Positions 1 to 13,400 of a stretch of DNA of 64,000 nt are shown here, one piece after another. This DNA is from Gambelia wislizenii. Lineage: Eukaryota > Chordata > Lepidosauria > Squamata > Crotaphytidae. The position numbers and the translations under genes are program-made. Every line of letters begins with the position of its first letter. Positions within the stretch are counted from its first letter, which is position 1. The notes beneath the pieces are model-generated. The model searched no databases and was not told where the DNA came from. It saw only the letters and a list, made by a program, of their open reading frames with translations. Location: contig JAUMIR010000001.1 of assembly GCA_030847615.1 (NCBI GenBank), positions 161,049,001 to 161,113,000 of the forward strand, read 5' to 3'.

Positions 1-1949
1 GCACATGCATATGTTCCATGTTACCCTTTAAATGACAACCCTGTAGAACTTATGACCTTTTGGATGTTTTGCAGATTCACTTCTCAACCTTCCTATGATA
101 GTCATTGAAATGCTGTAACATTTTGAAAGCCATAGGTTTCCTAGACCTGTAGCAGATGACAGATCTTTCTAAAAAATCCCTGCCTAATAGCAACTTAGCT
201 TGTTTGGAATTCCTCTTTTAAGAATCTTACAAGATATGAATATTTTTGATTGCCTACATATGCTCCTAATTTCATTCGTTATCTCATTAAATGTGTGCTT
301 GTAATTATGGTTGAATCTTGTGCATTTGTCATTGGTTTAGGAAGGGTAGCAATACATTTTGAGAACCTATCTCAAGAATTGCAGCGAATAAACAAAAATC
401 TATGAGAAATATAATTTACTAGTAGTGCTAGGAGCAGCTCTTTTGGATACATTTGCTGGGAGATGGGGGAGAGAACAGGGAAGAATATTACAACTTTCAT
501 TTAAAAATTAAAATGTAATAGCCACAAACAAGTTATTACAGCTATAAAGCTGTAATTTTTTAAACAAATTTGTTTACAACAGTTAACATCTCAAAATAAG
601 CCTCTAGACCAAACTCATTGGGAATTCCTTCTCATTTGAATTAGACTGAGAAGGATATGTATCAATCAGTAAACAATTATCATACACCAAGTTCAGTCCT
701 TTGGAAGAAGACAATGCAAACATACTTTATATGATGCTTAGTGTCTCTTTTAAGAACAACCTTCACATCAGGTGTGCAAAGTTATTTTTTTCTTTTTAAA
801 TTATTTAACAGATATGGAAATATTTATATAAAATTAATATAGAATAGTTTTGGAAAATGTGGCACACAGCAACATCAAAATATACATCTCGGGATTTTAA
901 TCTTACACAAGCCTATTTGTTGGGAAGCCCATTAAACTCTGCAGGAGTGACTTCTGAATAAACATGCACAGGATTTCACTGTGAGTGTTTAAGAACCATG
1001 GACATGACTTATTCTGTGAAAATGTTCATTAAAAAAAAAACAGAAGATGAAAAACGAGTGAAGAATAATTAAGACAGGTTTTTCTTCTTCTACACATGGA
1101 TCCTTACATTCTGCTTTTAGCATTTGGTTAAGGAAGAACATTACTAAACACAACTTGTTGTAATTAGTTCTGGCATGATGAGACAGAACACATTTATTCA
1201 GCAGGGATCCCTAAGATGTCAATCTCTCAATTTCTCTGAGTAAACTTAGGAAAAATCCAGGTAGTGGAGTAGAGTGCTCTGCTGGAAATGGGACAGACTT
1301 GAGTTTGTATTAGATGTAGTGACTGGCTGGTCGTTATTTCTGAATCTATCTGCCCATATGGGAGTGGGAAGGCATACACCACCCCAAACTCTTTAAGAAG
1401 TCTCAGTAATTACCACTACAAGTAAATGATAATGAAAAAAACACATTAAAACATGATTCACATGTTGCTGAGGAATTATTTCGAAGATGAATATGTTAAG
1501 ACTGAAACAGCCAATTCATGTTTAGTTTAAAGAATCTACTGGCACATCAGTGAATCAGTTTTGAAATACAGTTTATGTACCACATGATACAGTGAAATAC
1601 ACAACTGTTTTGTTTTATACTCTCTGCCCTGTTCAAAAAGGGACTTGTGCACATGGAAGTCACTAGCTTGATGCTGGCACACCTGCTTTAACATCACACA
1701 GGCTGTTCTGTTGCCTTTGTGCTCTGTCCAAAAACCTCCTGCACACAATGCTCTCAAGATTCAAGAAAGGGGTAATCTCAGATTGGCAGGCATGCTGCAA
1801 GGCAAGCATTCTTCATTCTCCCTTGCCTCTGGAGAGCCCACCAGCAGCCTGCTTTGCAAGGCCTAAGAATGTGCACCAGGTGCCTGGGCCTTGCTGCCAC
1901 TGCTTCTTTGGGACTACTTCTTGGGCTGGTTGCACTAGATCTCAGGTAC

Positions 1950-1992
<43 letters not shown>

Positions 1993-2089
1993 TACTGGAG
2001 GCAAGGGTGGCCAAAGAATGCTTGCCTCGCAGCTTACCACTGCTTCAGTTCCTGCCCTCCATCGTTTCATTAATAAGGACTTGATCATG

Positions 2090-2162
2090 TACATTTTTTG
2101 GTATCCAAGGGCGGTCCTGGAATTAAACCCCTCCAGATACCAAGGATCCACTACATTTATTC
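2090..2162. mobile_element. fragment of a Tigger-like TIR element
   Basis: The stretch ggtatccaagggcggtcctg through gataccaaggatccacta matches the right half of the more complete copies at 41,629 and 56,645 in this window. Confidence 0.55.
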
Positions 2163-3020
2163 AGCGCTATTTTTCCTGCAGCAACTGTATAAAAGCATAG
2201 GTAAGCATAGTTTCTTTGCCACAGTGTAATGAACCATTAAGTGAATGAGTGCCAGATGACAGGAACAGAAAAGAGGATAAAGTAGTACAGTACAAAAAGT
2301 GTTTAACATCACAATAGTATGCATATCTACTCAGATGCAAGTCTCACTTTTTTTCCCAAAGGGGGATACTCCAACTAAGCATACATAAGACTGCAGATTG
2401 AATTAATCAACTCTGACGGAATGTATGAACACTTAACTTTAAAGCTAATTCATAGGCAATGTACTTGCTTAAATACTTTTTCCTGTTTTCTATATCCTGT
2501 GGTACTATCCGCGTGTTTGTTCTGAGTTTTAAATACCACTGTGCTAGCACAACCAAACATTGTCCAAGAGGTTCTGAACAGTTATAACAATTTCAAGAAT
2601 TCATATATTTGCCTTTTAACAACACTTTTCCAGTACAGTTCACAGGTTTAATAGCTTTTTTTCCACCCTTCCTCACAAAGCAGCAGCATAGTGAACACAT
2701 TCAGATGTCACAATAAGCTAAGATTCTGGACTACCATGAATGGGGCATTGTTCTGGTGTATGCTGCCCAGGTGCTTCTGCTGCAAGTGTAAGAGAGACTC
2801 AACAAACACAGGTCTTTCTGTTCATTTATTGTCACTTAAACCCAGCACTCCGATCTCTTCATGAACAAGCAAGAGGGTTTGAATAAACTCAAGGGCAGAT
2901 TCTTGGTTTATTTCTCTAGCTTGCCAGGGAGGAGACAAGCAAATTGATGGCAAACAGAAGGAAGGTCTCTCTCCTGGTTGCAGTGGGAAGATTCTGGTAG
3001 CCTATATTCTGCATACTGCA

Positions 3021-3395
3021 TTATACACTGTAAACCAGGATTCTCAAGAATTCTGGCTTAGCATGACATCCAGGCTCAGTTAGTATAACAAAATTTGAAG
3101 CAAATTTGGACCACAGGTAAAGCACACATCTTTGCATTTGATTCCAGTTAATTGCTGAAAGATTACCTGAATAAAAATGGTTTTGAGTATCTCTGAAAAG
3201 AAGCGATAAAAAACGAATTAATCTCTTGAGAGAGCACATTCCACAACTGGAAAGGCCTTGCTTCCTTGTGGAAACAAACATGGAGAAAAGCCACATCAGC
3301 TGACCTTAAAGTCCTGATGGTTCCAAATGGGAGAGATCAAGACCACATAGAACTTCCCAAGTTAAAAAACAAACAAAAAAGCAACCTGGCCTTTG
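3021..3395. repeat. unclassified interspersed repeat candidate
   Basis: The phrase gagagagcacattccacaac and the following segment resemble a repeat also seen near 31,840-31,960 (gagggagttccaaagactgg). I cannot name the family. The open minus-strand frame here has no recognised domain. Confidence 0.3.
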
Positions 3396-3396
3396 A

Positions 3397-3805
3397 ATTA
3401 GAGAATCACAGAAGAGTTGGAAGGGACCTCCAAGGGCCATCTAGTCCAACCCCATTCTGCCATGCAAGAACCCCTATTCTGCCATGCAGTTATAAGGAAC
3501 TAAAGACGTTCTTTCCTAATGGTTAGGTGGAATCTCTCTTCCTGTCACTTCAATCCATGGTTTCAGAGAATCATAGAAGAGTTGGAAGGGACCCCCAAGG
3601 GCCATCTAGTCCAACCTCATTCTGCTCTGCAGGAAGACACAATCCAAGCAAAGCCCAACAACGGATGGTCATCCAGCCTCTGTTTAAACACCTCCAACGA
3701 AGGAGACTCCACCACACTCTGAGGCAGTGTATTCCATAGAATCACAGAGCTGGAAGGGACCCCAGGGGCCATCTAGTCCAACCCCATTCCCATAATAGTC
3801 CCCCA
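3397..3805 (-). mobile_element. three stacked CR1 LINE 3' ends
   Basis: Three times (about 3,399, 3,566 and 3,737) the sequence restarts with the CR1 3' signature agaatca(c/t)agaa...tggaagggacc, followed by gggccatctagtccaacc. All are minus-strand copies truncated to less than 200 bp. Confidence 0.75.
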
Positions 3806-4394
3806 CCCCTCCACATGCCTCATGAAGACCCCAAGCCGGGACCAGAGCCAAAGACACTTCCCCCCACAAACACACAAAACACACACACAGACACACTAGG
3901 CAAGCAAGGACAGTCTCCCCTTTGAACCCCTCCCCAGTATCCTGATACCATGGAGAGGAGAGAAGAGGGGCTTCCTTCCTAACCCTCCCAAGGCTCCCTC
4001 CCTCCTAGAGACCCCCTCCAACCCCCCTCACAGTCCTGACACCCAAAGGGGCCCCTTCCCCCCTCCTTCCTTCCCACCAAAAAAGCGAATTTAGGGTTCC
4101 TCCAGCTTCTTCCCCGAAAACAACTTCCTTTTCCCAGCCAGAAAATTTAGAATTAGGTCTGGAAGTAGTCCCCAAACTAAGAATCAGCTCCCACAGGGAG
4201 TGAGTAAGCCTATCTAGAACCAGAATTTTCTAACCAGCCCATTATCAACTTTGCCCTAACTAAATTGAGCTTCAGTTTATTCATCTCCTTGTCTTATGTC
4301 TGTGATTACTACTGCTGTTGAGGTCTAAACTGCCTGCGCATGTTACTTTCACATCTTGTCTCAGACCACATCAGAAAGGCTTACACATTTTTAC

Positions 4395-4487
4395 CTTGCT
4401 TGATCCTCCACTGCCGATTTGTTTCAACACAGAGTACCATTTTCCTTTAACAGCAATGCATTCATTTGACGGTGCAGAACCTGAACT
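4395..4487 (-). CDS. TTK: TTK exon 14 (start of kinase domain, glycine-rich loop)
   Basis: 31 codons read [20 protein letters not shown] and [11 protein letters not shown]. The conserved NECI.VKG strand and the IGSGGSSK nucleotide-binding loop are unmistakable TTK. The donor is GTAAAA, in phase 0. No further kinase exon is visible between this point and position 1. Confidence 0.96.
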
Positions 4488-7400
4488 CTGAATAAAAAGA
4501 ATATATGTTACGTGCCTTCTTGAAACTACCTCAATGTTTCATTCAAATACTTCTGAAATTCTACTTATCTATTATGTACAGCACTAGGTTAAAAAAGCTT
4601 GTTAAAATATCAAATGATCTTGCACAATAACGATACCTGATAGGAAAAATAAATCCCAACATGTTGCATGTTAAAAGAAAACTTACTTCAATACCCACCA
4701 TCTCAGTTTACTGAACACAATTGCCAGTGTTGGAATAGGAAGGGAAAAAGTTGTGCATCTCTAAAATGCTAAAAAAACAGTGACATGGAGAAATCCTAGT
4801 ATACATATGAAGTACAGTTGTCCCTTCATATTCACTGGGGTTTGGTTCCAGGACACCCCGTGGATACCAAAATCTGTGAATACTTAAGTCCCATTATATG
4901 CAATGGCATAGCAAAATGGTGTCCCATATATAAGATGGCAAAATCAAGGTTTGGTTTATGGATTATTATTTTTTAAAGAATATTTTCAAGCTGTGAATAC
5001 TTAAATCCATAGATACCAAATCTGTGGATACGGAGGGATAAATATATTGCAATAGAATAGATGCAATCCTATGAGTAGAAAGGTTGCTCTGAGCATTTGG
5101 TAATGGAAGAGATGGTACAGGGGATTAAAGATGAGTGGGAGAAATGCATGAGAGCTTCTGATGGATTGAAGGACCCTGTGCTACCACTTCTGTGAATAGA
5201 CGGGAGCCATAAACAAAGATGCACAACAAATACAAACCACAGATGTAGCTAATATCTAACAGAAAACACAATCCCCACTGAATATAGCAAAAGACTCATA
5301 CCACCACTCCTTAGCTAAGATATTTCACTTCCTAGCAGATTGCCATTAACTTAAGCTATGGCAATCTAGGTTGTTTTTTTCTACTTATCACAATTGCTGA
5401 ATCAAGCATACCACTAGTATCCCTTTTGCTTCTGTTACACTAATCCTCAATGAAAAGCTAAAACCAGTTCTGAAAACAGGATAAATCCAAGTCTAATTGT
5501 TAGATAATTCTTAACTACAGTTGTCCCTTGACATTCGCGGGGGTTAGGTTCCACAGACCCCCGCGAATGTAAAAAAACTGCGAATATTGATTGCCCTCCC
5601 CCCACCCTCCCCAGGCCTTCACGGAGCCTTCCAAGGCTCCGTGAAGGCCTCTGCAACCTCCCCCCTCCCTCCCCGGGGCCTTCACGGAGCCTTCCAAGGC
5701 TCTGTGAAGGCCCCCGCGGCCTCCCCCCACCCTCCCCATGCCTTCACAAAGCCTTCCAAGGCTCCGTGAAGGCCTCCCCCATCCTCCCCCCTCCCTCCCC
5801 AGGGCCTCCCCCCATCCTCCCCCCCTCCCTCCCCGGGGCCTTCACGGAGCCTTCCAAGGCTCCGTGAAGGCCCCCGCGGCCTCCCCCCACCCTCCCCAGG
5901 CCTTCACAGAGCCTTCCAAGGTTCCGTGAAGGCCTCCCCCCATCCTCCCCCCTCCCTCCCCGGGGCCTTCACGGAGCCTTCCAAGGTTTCGTGAAGGCCT
6001 CCCCCATCCTCCCCCTCCCTCCGCGGGGCCTTCACGTAGCCTTCCAAGTCTCCGTGAAGGCCCCCGCAGCCTCCCCCCACCCTCCCCAGGCCTTCACGGA
6101 GCCTTCCAAGGCTCCGTGAAGGCCTCCCTCCATCCTTCCCCCTCCCTCCCTGGGGCCTTCACGGAGCCTTCGAAGGCTCCGTGAAGGCCCCCGCAGACTC
6201 CTCCCACCCTCCCCAGGCCTTCACGGAGCCTTCGAAGGCTCCGTGAAGGCCTCCCCCCACCCTCCACCCTCCCTCCCCTGGGCCTCTGGAGGGTCTCCAA
6301 AGGCCCCGTGAACGCCTCCCCGGCCCTCCCCGCTCCTTCCCAGGGCTTTCAAGGGGCCTCCGGAGGCCCCTTTTCGCGGTTTTGGGGGGGCCCGGGGGGC
6401 CCTCCCAAAACCGCGAATAATTAAAACCGCGAATGCTGAGTTCGCAAATGTGGAGGGGCAACTGTACTTACTTTTCAAAAATAATGAGCTGTTATGACAT
6501 CTATTTATGAAACAATTGTTTTTCATTATCTCATCATACACTTTCAGAACAATTTATTTTGGAAGACTATTACCTGTAATGCAGTCTCCACTTGGAAAGG
6601 AGTTTTTGGAGTACAAGTCTGCAAATATGAAAACTGGTTGTATGGTGTGGTTGCACTTCCCATGAAAAGGAAATTATTTCTTACGACTGGAGTACTGAAA
6701 TTGTCAGAAATATCAGTTGTTACCATCTTTGCACACAGGCAGTACTACACTCCTGCTACCATATGTACTGATATATTTGTTTTCATCCAAGCACAACAAT
6801 GAAAGTTCATTGTAGAAATTTAAAGCTTGCTTCAAATATTTTATAACTTGTTGTCTAAAATGGTAGCCAACCTTATTTGAAAATTTTAAAAGACTGCTCA
6901 AACACTGTACAATTTTATGGGATTGCATACATACAATGGATGTGCACTGAAGTTTCTGCTAAGACAAGTTGGAGCACTCAACTGGCATAGACTCCACTTT
7001 CCTAACCTCGGCCCTGTGAATCATAACTGTTTCTGTTCAGAAAAACAGAAGTGTTCCAACAGTGACTTTACATGTAGAAGGGCAGTGTAAGTGCATAGAG
7101 AAGACCAGTGAAATTCCAGTGCTTTGACTTGTGTGAGCAGAGGTGGTTTCCACTATGGCAAAGCTATTATGTGATACAACCTCTGGAGTCTTAATTTTAC
7201 AGAATCTTAACTTTGCTAAACCAGGAGTGTTAGACACCTGTTTCTAGAATGAAGGTTAGTACTTACCGTGAAGGTTCTTTCTTGGATGGCCTGGAGGAGC
7301 AATCGACTTATGTCTGGGTTATTTCCACATGCCAGCATACACTGCAGTTCTCAAGCTTAAAGTTCTTGTCAGTTACAACTGTCATCTCCTGTACCTCCAT

Positions 7401-10400
7401 GTCATTCTAAAGCTTTCATTCTAAAGCCTGCCACAGTCCTATGATTTGTTAATTTGTCATGTATGTTTCTATTTCTGTGTACTTTGTCCATGCAACCACA
7501 AATGAGGACGGGGCAGATTGCTCGTCCAGGCCATCCAAGAATGAACCTTCATGGTAACCAACCCCTCATTCTCTGGATGGCACAGATGAGCAATCCACTT
7601 ACATCTGGGTTATACCCAAGCCTCCCTCTACCGGGGGTGGGTGGGGGTGGCTGCCTTTATAAGAACTGACTGTGGAACAATATGCCCAAATGTGGATTGA
7701 GCTGATTAAAGGAAATGAAATAGGGTCTCTGTTCATTATTATTATTACATTTATTTACAGTATATAGCGCCATAAACTTTACATAGCGCTTTACAAAAAA
7801 GAAAAACAATCCACAATAAACACAAAAACCTGTCTACGGCTCACAATCTAAAACCACAAACAAAATTATAAAATTAATAAAATATTACTATAACAAGATT
7901 AAAACAATACTATAAAAGTGCAAGTTAATACAAATAATATGGACATAAAATCAAAATGAACAGTTGGATCAAGTGTCAACGTCAACTTGCCTTGATCCCA
8001 AGTGCATTGACTTGTATGTGTTGATAAAGCAGCCAACTCTGATGCTCTTCTAGTGGAAGTAATGGCCACTAAAAAGACTACTTTCAAAGGTAATAATCTT
8101 AACAAAGTCTCTTTAATCACCTCAAACTGCAGCATTGTCAATCTGTTTAGTACCAAATTCAGGTTCTAAGTCCTATGCAAGTTTGGTGGTGCTTTTAAGG
8201 TTGCTCCCGTTAAAAACCTCTTAACACAAAGATGCAATGACAGAGCATCACCTTCTGGTTTAATTATTGTAGCTAAAGCTGCCACCTGCCTTTTAAGTGC
8301 ATTTGGTCTTAAAACTTTTTTCACCTCCTTCTTGTAAAAATGAATTGAATTGGATTTATATCCATGCCATCTGACTGACACAATTTGAAAAAAGATTCCT
8401 TGTCATGCTATAGATTCTCTGAGTAAATGGCATCCTGGATGCCAGTATGGTTTCCACCACTGAATATGAGTAACCCTGTTGTTTTAAAAGTCTCCTCTCA
8501 ATATCCAAGCAGTCAGTCTCGGCCATTTCGAGTCATGATGTAAAATGGGACTTGGTATAACAGTTCTGGCTGGCTTGGCAGATGACAATAGTCTTTTATG
8601 GACATTCTGACCAACAGCGGAAACCATGGACATCTCAGCCAGTAAGGTGCTATTGATACCACTGTGGCCAGCTATTTGCATATTTTGGCCAACATTCTTT
8701 GTATTATTGGCATGGGTGGGAAGGCATACAAGCACTCCTTGAGGCCATGTCAATCCCAACATATCATGAACTTCTGCACCTCTGCTGCCATCAGGAAAAA
8801 GTATCTTTTTAATCTGAAATTCACTCCACAAGCAAACAAGTCTATTTGAAATGCCCTAAGTTGTCTTTCAGGTAGTTGAATACCTCCTGATGTAGGGACC
8901 ATACCCCATGCTGGATCTTGTGTCTGCTCAAATAATAGGCCTCTATATTCAATGAGCCCTTCAGATGAACTGCTATTATGGACTTTTGTCTTTTTTTGCC
9001 AATCACAGAATCCGATCTGCTTCTCCCATCAACAGTGCAGATCTGGATCCTCCTTGCCTGCAAATGTAGGACTTGACTGTGATATTGTCTGTTGATATCT
9101 GGACATTTTGATGCTTTACTACTTGTACAAAAGTTTGTAGCACCAACCAAACTGCTTCCAACTCCAGAAATTTATATTTTGGTCCAAGTCCATCCCTATT
9201 CTTTCTACATGGACAGATTGACCTCTGCAATGTGCACCCCAACTGGCGAGACTTGCATCTGTAGTTACCACAGTCATCCCTTGAGGTGTGAAAGGCACAC
9301 CCTTCAATGGGTGGCTCCTCCAAATCCACCACTATAAATCCTTTCACAACTGATAGAATTTTCACCAGTTAGTGAAGATTGTGAGAAACTGACATCTGAT
9401 GTGGTCTGAGAGGTTCCTGCAGCCTTCTTGCATGCAATCTTGACCATGGGACATAGCTGCATTATCAAAATTAAAAGTGCTATCCCTTGGGGCAACTGCA
9501 TCAAATCCACTGAAGTCTTAGACAGCAGAACTTTTATTTCCTACCTTATTTTCTGTCTCCTCTCCTGAGAAACCCTTTTGCAGCTATCAGAGCTCCCAAA
9601 TGAGTATCTGCTGGACTTAAATAATTATTTTTTAAAAAAATTATAAGGAATTGCTCGGCGAAGGAACGAACGTCATCCGTTGGCAAGGATGAGTCGTCTT
9701 CCAAGAGATCAGGTTGTGGAGATGGCAAAAATGGTAGGTATTCCTCGGAGGATTTGGAAGAAGACGAGGAATCAGATGAGGGAGATGGTGAGCGGCGTTT
9801 CTCAAGGAGAGATGTGGACCATGGTGGCGGCGAAGGCGGGCGCAGCAGAGGCAATGGAGGTAAAGGCCGGAGCAGTGAGGCCTGGCAGGATGCATCCCTC
9901 AACGCTGGTCCCGTCCCGTGGAACGAAATCCGAGGTGGGGGCAGAGAGACGGAATGAAGAGTCACAGCCTCGGAGGTTAGATGGAAGACAAACTCCGAAA
10001 TGGACCTGGCCGTCGACTGTTCTGCCCATGGAGCCGCAAGTGCTGTTACAGCCAGGTCGTATGCTCCGTATGCCAGCTCGTCCTCCTGAAGCTTGGAGGT
10101 CGAAGGCCTGGGCTCCTCCAGTGTCTCCCAAGCTGCAGCCGAAGATTGCTGAAGCAGCTCCGACCTGGAGACAAGTAAGGCCGACGAGGGACCACGGATC
10201 CGTGACTGAAGCTCTGGTTCTTCAGCAGAGCCTATCTTGACCTCTACAATCTCCAACAATGGAATAGGGGTTGGAGACTTGGAGCGTGGATCCTCGGTCC
10301 GGACTCCTCGATCCCGAGGAGAAAGATGACATCGGGACGCAGAGGTCTCTGAAGCCGAGGCAGCTGATGGAAGTTGCTGAGGCTGCGGTGCGGGTAGTGG

Positions 10401-13400
10401 TCTCTCCTCCAGACGGGGGCGCTTGGCCTTCTTTTTATGGGCCTTGCCCTTCGAGGAGATCGAAGACTCTCGGTCCCTGCCCACATCCTTGGGGTCAGTT
10501 CTGTCCCGAGATTGATCCTTGGAACCCACAGTCGAACCCGAAGGAGTTCGGCTCGCAGTCAAGGTCGGCTTGGAGGCATGTTTGTGTGAATGCATCACTG
10601 CCTCAGGATCGGACACCACAGATCGTCTCCGAGATGGACTTGGAGAACGGCGGCGCTTCGCCAGTGGGGACTGAGAGGACTTCGACACAGGGGATCGCCC
10701 ACGGTGTTGAGGGGAGGCTCCCTGCCCCACAGCCGGAGTGGATGTGGCAGATGGAATGAGGGCTTTCTCGTACAGAAAGGATTTCAGACGTGAAGAGCGG
10801 TGCTTCCTCGCCTGAGGGGTAAAGGCCCTACAATGCACACACGCATCCACGTTGTGGGTCTCACCCAGACATATCAGGCAACAGGAGTGGCCATCCGAAC
10901 TGGGGAGCTTGGCTTGGCACACCACACATCGTTTGAAGCCAGTTTTTGAGGCCATATTCAATTTGGGGTAGTCAATCAATCCGAGTCAAGCCGTAAATCA
11001 GAAAACGTTACCAGAGCCAGAGGAGCGGGAGAGTCATTGAAGTCAAACAGTCCAAGTCAAGCCGAAAAATCAGAGAGCGTTACCAGAGCAGAAGGGGCGC
11101 GCAAATTGTAGTCAGAAAGCCAGGTCAAAATGTAGAATCAAAAATAGCCCCAAGGAGTCAGAGAAATCGTGGTCAAAAAATCAGTCCGAGTCAAAAACCG
11201 AAAGTGAAAATAGTGGAAAGCGAATGAAAGTTCCTTTAGAGCCTTTTAAGAGGACCGTTATTGTGGGCGGAGCTACCACCAAAAATGTATCTATGCACAT
11301 TCTGCCTAGCGATACTAGAAGGTTCCGTATGCACTGCGCAGGCGCAGGAATAAAACCCAACTGTGTGATTCACAGAGACCACGAAGATCTTAAATATCTC
11401 CTGCAGACTGGAGCCATAGGGATATTAAAGTACACTTCTTTTAAATCTATTACATCATCCAATCATTCATCTCTAAAATGTCTCTCATACGTTGGAGTGT
11501 CTCCATTTTGCATATTTGATAACTTACAAAACCATTCAAGTATTTTAGATCTAATTTAAAATCTTGGGCTCAGAAAATAGAATCAAATATATCCCTCCTC
11601 AACTGCTCTGCTCTGCAGAAGGTGCTGTATTTTCTTGCATGTTATGCTTTGCTTCTCTTTTCTCCTTGGTACTGGTGAGAGAAGGTGTCTGCTTTTCGGC
11701 TTTGTGGAAGGGGCTACCTTGCACCCTTGAATCGCTACTTGAATGACTTACCTGTCTGACATGATGTCAAGCCACCAAAGTCCAAAGTGCAGAAACATAC
11801 CCCACTGCAATACCTTTCTTGCAGTATTGCTGGAGATCTCTTATTGAGTTGGTTTGCCTATCTCTTCTATTCCATTGTGATCTGCCATATCTGAAGTCTT
11901 TCCACCTTCCAAAACTTCTACCCCCTTGAAAGAAAGAGAATACTCTCCTGATCTGCTTCTTATCCAATTTCCTTTTTTTGTACTGAAGGCATAACTTGCT
12001 TTTTATCCTTGTTTTCTATTAAGCTCTTCTCCAAAGCCTTTTCCTGGCCAGTAAAAAGCATGTAAGCCAGGTTAAATCTCTACTTCTGATCAGCTTCCCA
12101 ATGCCTTAACCAAATTGATCTCCTAGGTACTGTTGTTGCTGATATACTATGAATGGTAAATGCTGCTGAGTCATGCCCTGCATCAGCTAAAAACTGCAGA
12201 GCCTTCTGAATTATTTACACTGCTTAAGATAAACTTTGACCTTCAATGTCTTCAACATCTAGGATCTCCTGTGTCCATAATCCTGCTGCTCTAGCAAACA
12301 CAGAAGCAGCAATGGGTGACCAGGCTGGTGGGGCCTCATGTGCCCTTTTTAATGCTGCCTCTATTCTACAGTCATCCATGCCCCTAAGAATTATATCCAC
12401 CTCCTTAGGGGCCACAGCATGAGAAATTAAGACTGAAATTGGGGCATCCACCAATAGGACTTAAAGGTACGCCATGTCACTCTTTTATACGTGTTTAGCC
12501 TCTCGCCACCTGGTAATAGTCTCTTACTGTTAAATGGAAAGTCCTACTCTAAAGCTTTTAGCACCTTGAACATATCTGGCAATGCCAACTCAACACCTTT
12601 TGGCATTGGTTTTTGCATGACTGTTGCAGTCTGCCATTTTTCCTTTTCCTATGTCATAGTGCAACTCTTATTGACTATCCTTTAAATCTAATGTTTGCAC
12701 ATAGCTTTTTAGTATATGTTTAAAATTTTCCACCCCTTGAAGAAGTTATTTCCCTTTCCATGTCACTCTCTTCAGAGTCATCTAATTTACTGAAATTTTC
12801 TCTCTAATTCTTCCTCAGAATGTAAAACTGTTTATTGTCCAAATGCTTAGATTTAGACATGCGTTTTCCCTGCAATTTTTCTCCTTAATACTTCTCTCTC
12901 CTTGCCTTGTCTATTTTTAATTGTCCCTTTCGCTGTATTTTGTCCATCTTTGACAATCCTGCAATTAATTATATTATTTAATTCATTGGAATCATTAGGC
13001 ATTAAATTCATTAAATTTAATACTTATCTATGCAATAAATTAAACTCATTTGATCGCACCAGTTCATTAAATTACAATGGTTAACATTCATTAGTCCTCC
13101 CTATAAGAGGCAATATAGATGTATTCACCATATTAATAAATTCCTCATTAACCAACTCTAATTAAATCCTACAGATTTCCATTGGAGTATTTTGATGAAC
13201 TAGAAACCAGCTGCTCAGTATGTGGAGTCACAGTAATTGATTCTGGTTTTTCTGTAATTAATTCTTGTAAGTATACCCTTCACATCTGCTGTGTTTAGGG
13301 GCACAGAACCCCCACAAAAGTAGAAAACCATGAATCTCTCTAGCATCCCTGCAAATCTTATTTTACACACAAAAAAATAAGATCTGCAGATTCAACCCAC

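Larger units (their letters stand above)
1..4394. other. TTK intron downstream of exon 14 (partial)
   Basis: On either strand I see no kinase-domain exon, so this is taken as intron. 1-1,747 and 2,161-3,020 hold no recognised element. 1,951-1,990 is an ATT microsatellite that creates artificial ORFs. 3,806-4,100 is CA-rich, then C-rich, low-complexity sequence. Confidence 0.6.

Noticed and set aside
1748..2200. 150-codon plus-strand ORF
   Set aside because: It runs through an ATT microsatellite (poly-Tyr) and a TIR fragment, with no recognisable domain.
1..4394. Additional TTK kinase exons
   Set aside because: I looked on the minus strand for the conserved lysine strand, HxD-type and DFG motifs and saw none bounded by splice sites.
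5610..6275. Regularly spaced palindromic repeats resembling a CRISPR array
   Set aside because: The spacers are themselves repeats, the array sits inside TIR termini in a vertebrate intron, and no cas gene exists.
5587..6461. Long ORFs on both strands rich in FTEPSK and GLHGAF repeats
   Set aside because: They are translations of the hairpin minisatellite; both strands look alike because the units are palindromes.
9680..10759. Plus-strand ORFs of 162-186 codons
   Set aside because: They are antisense shadows of the DIRS gag-like ORF, low-complexity and without domains.
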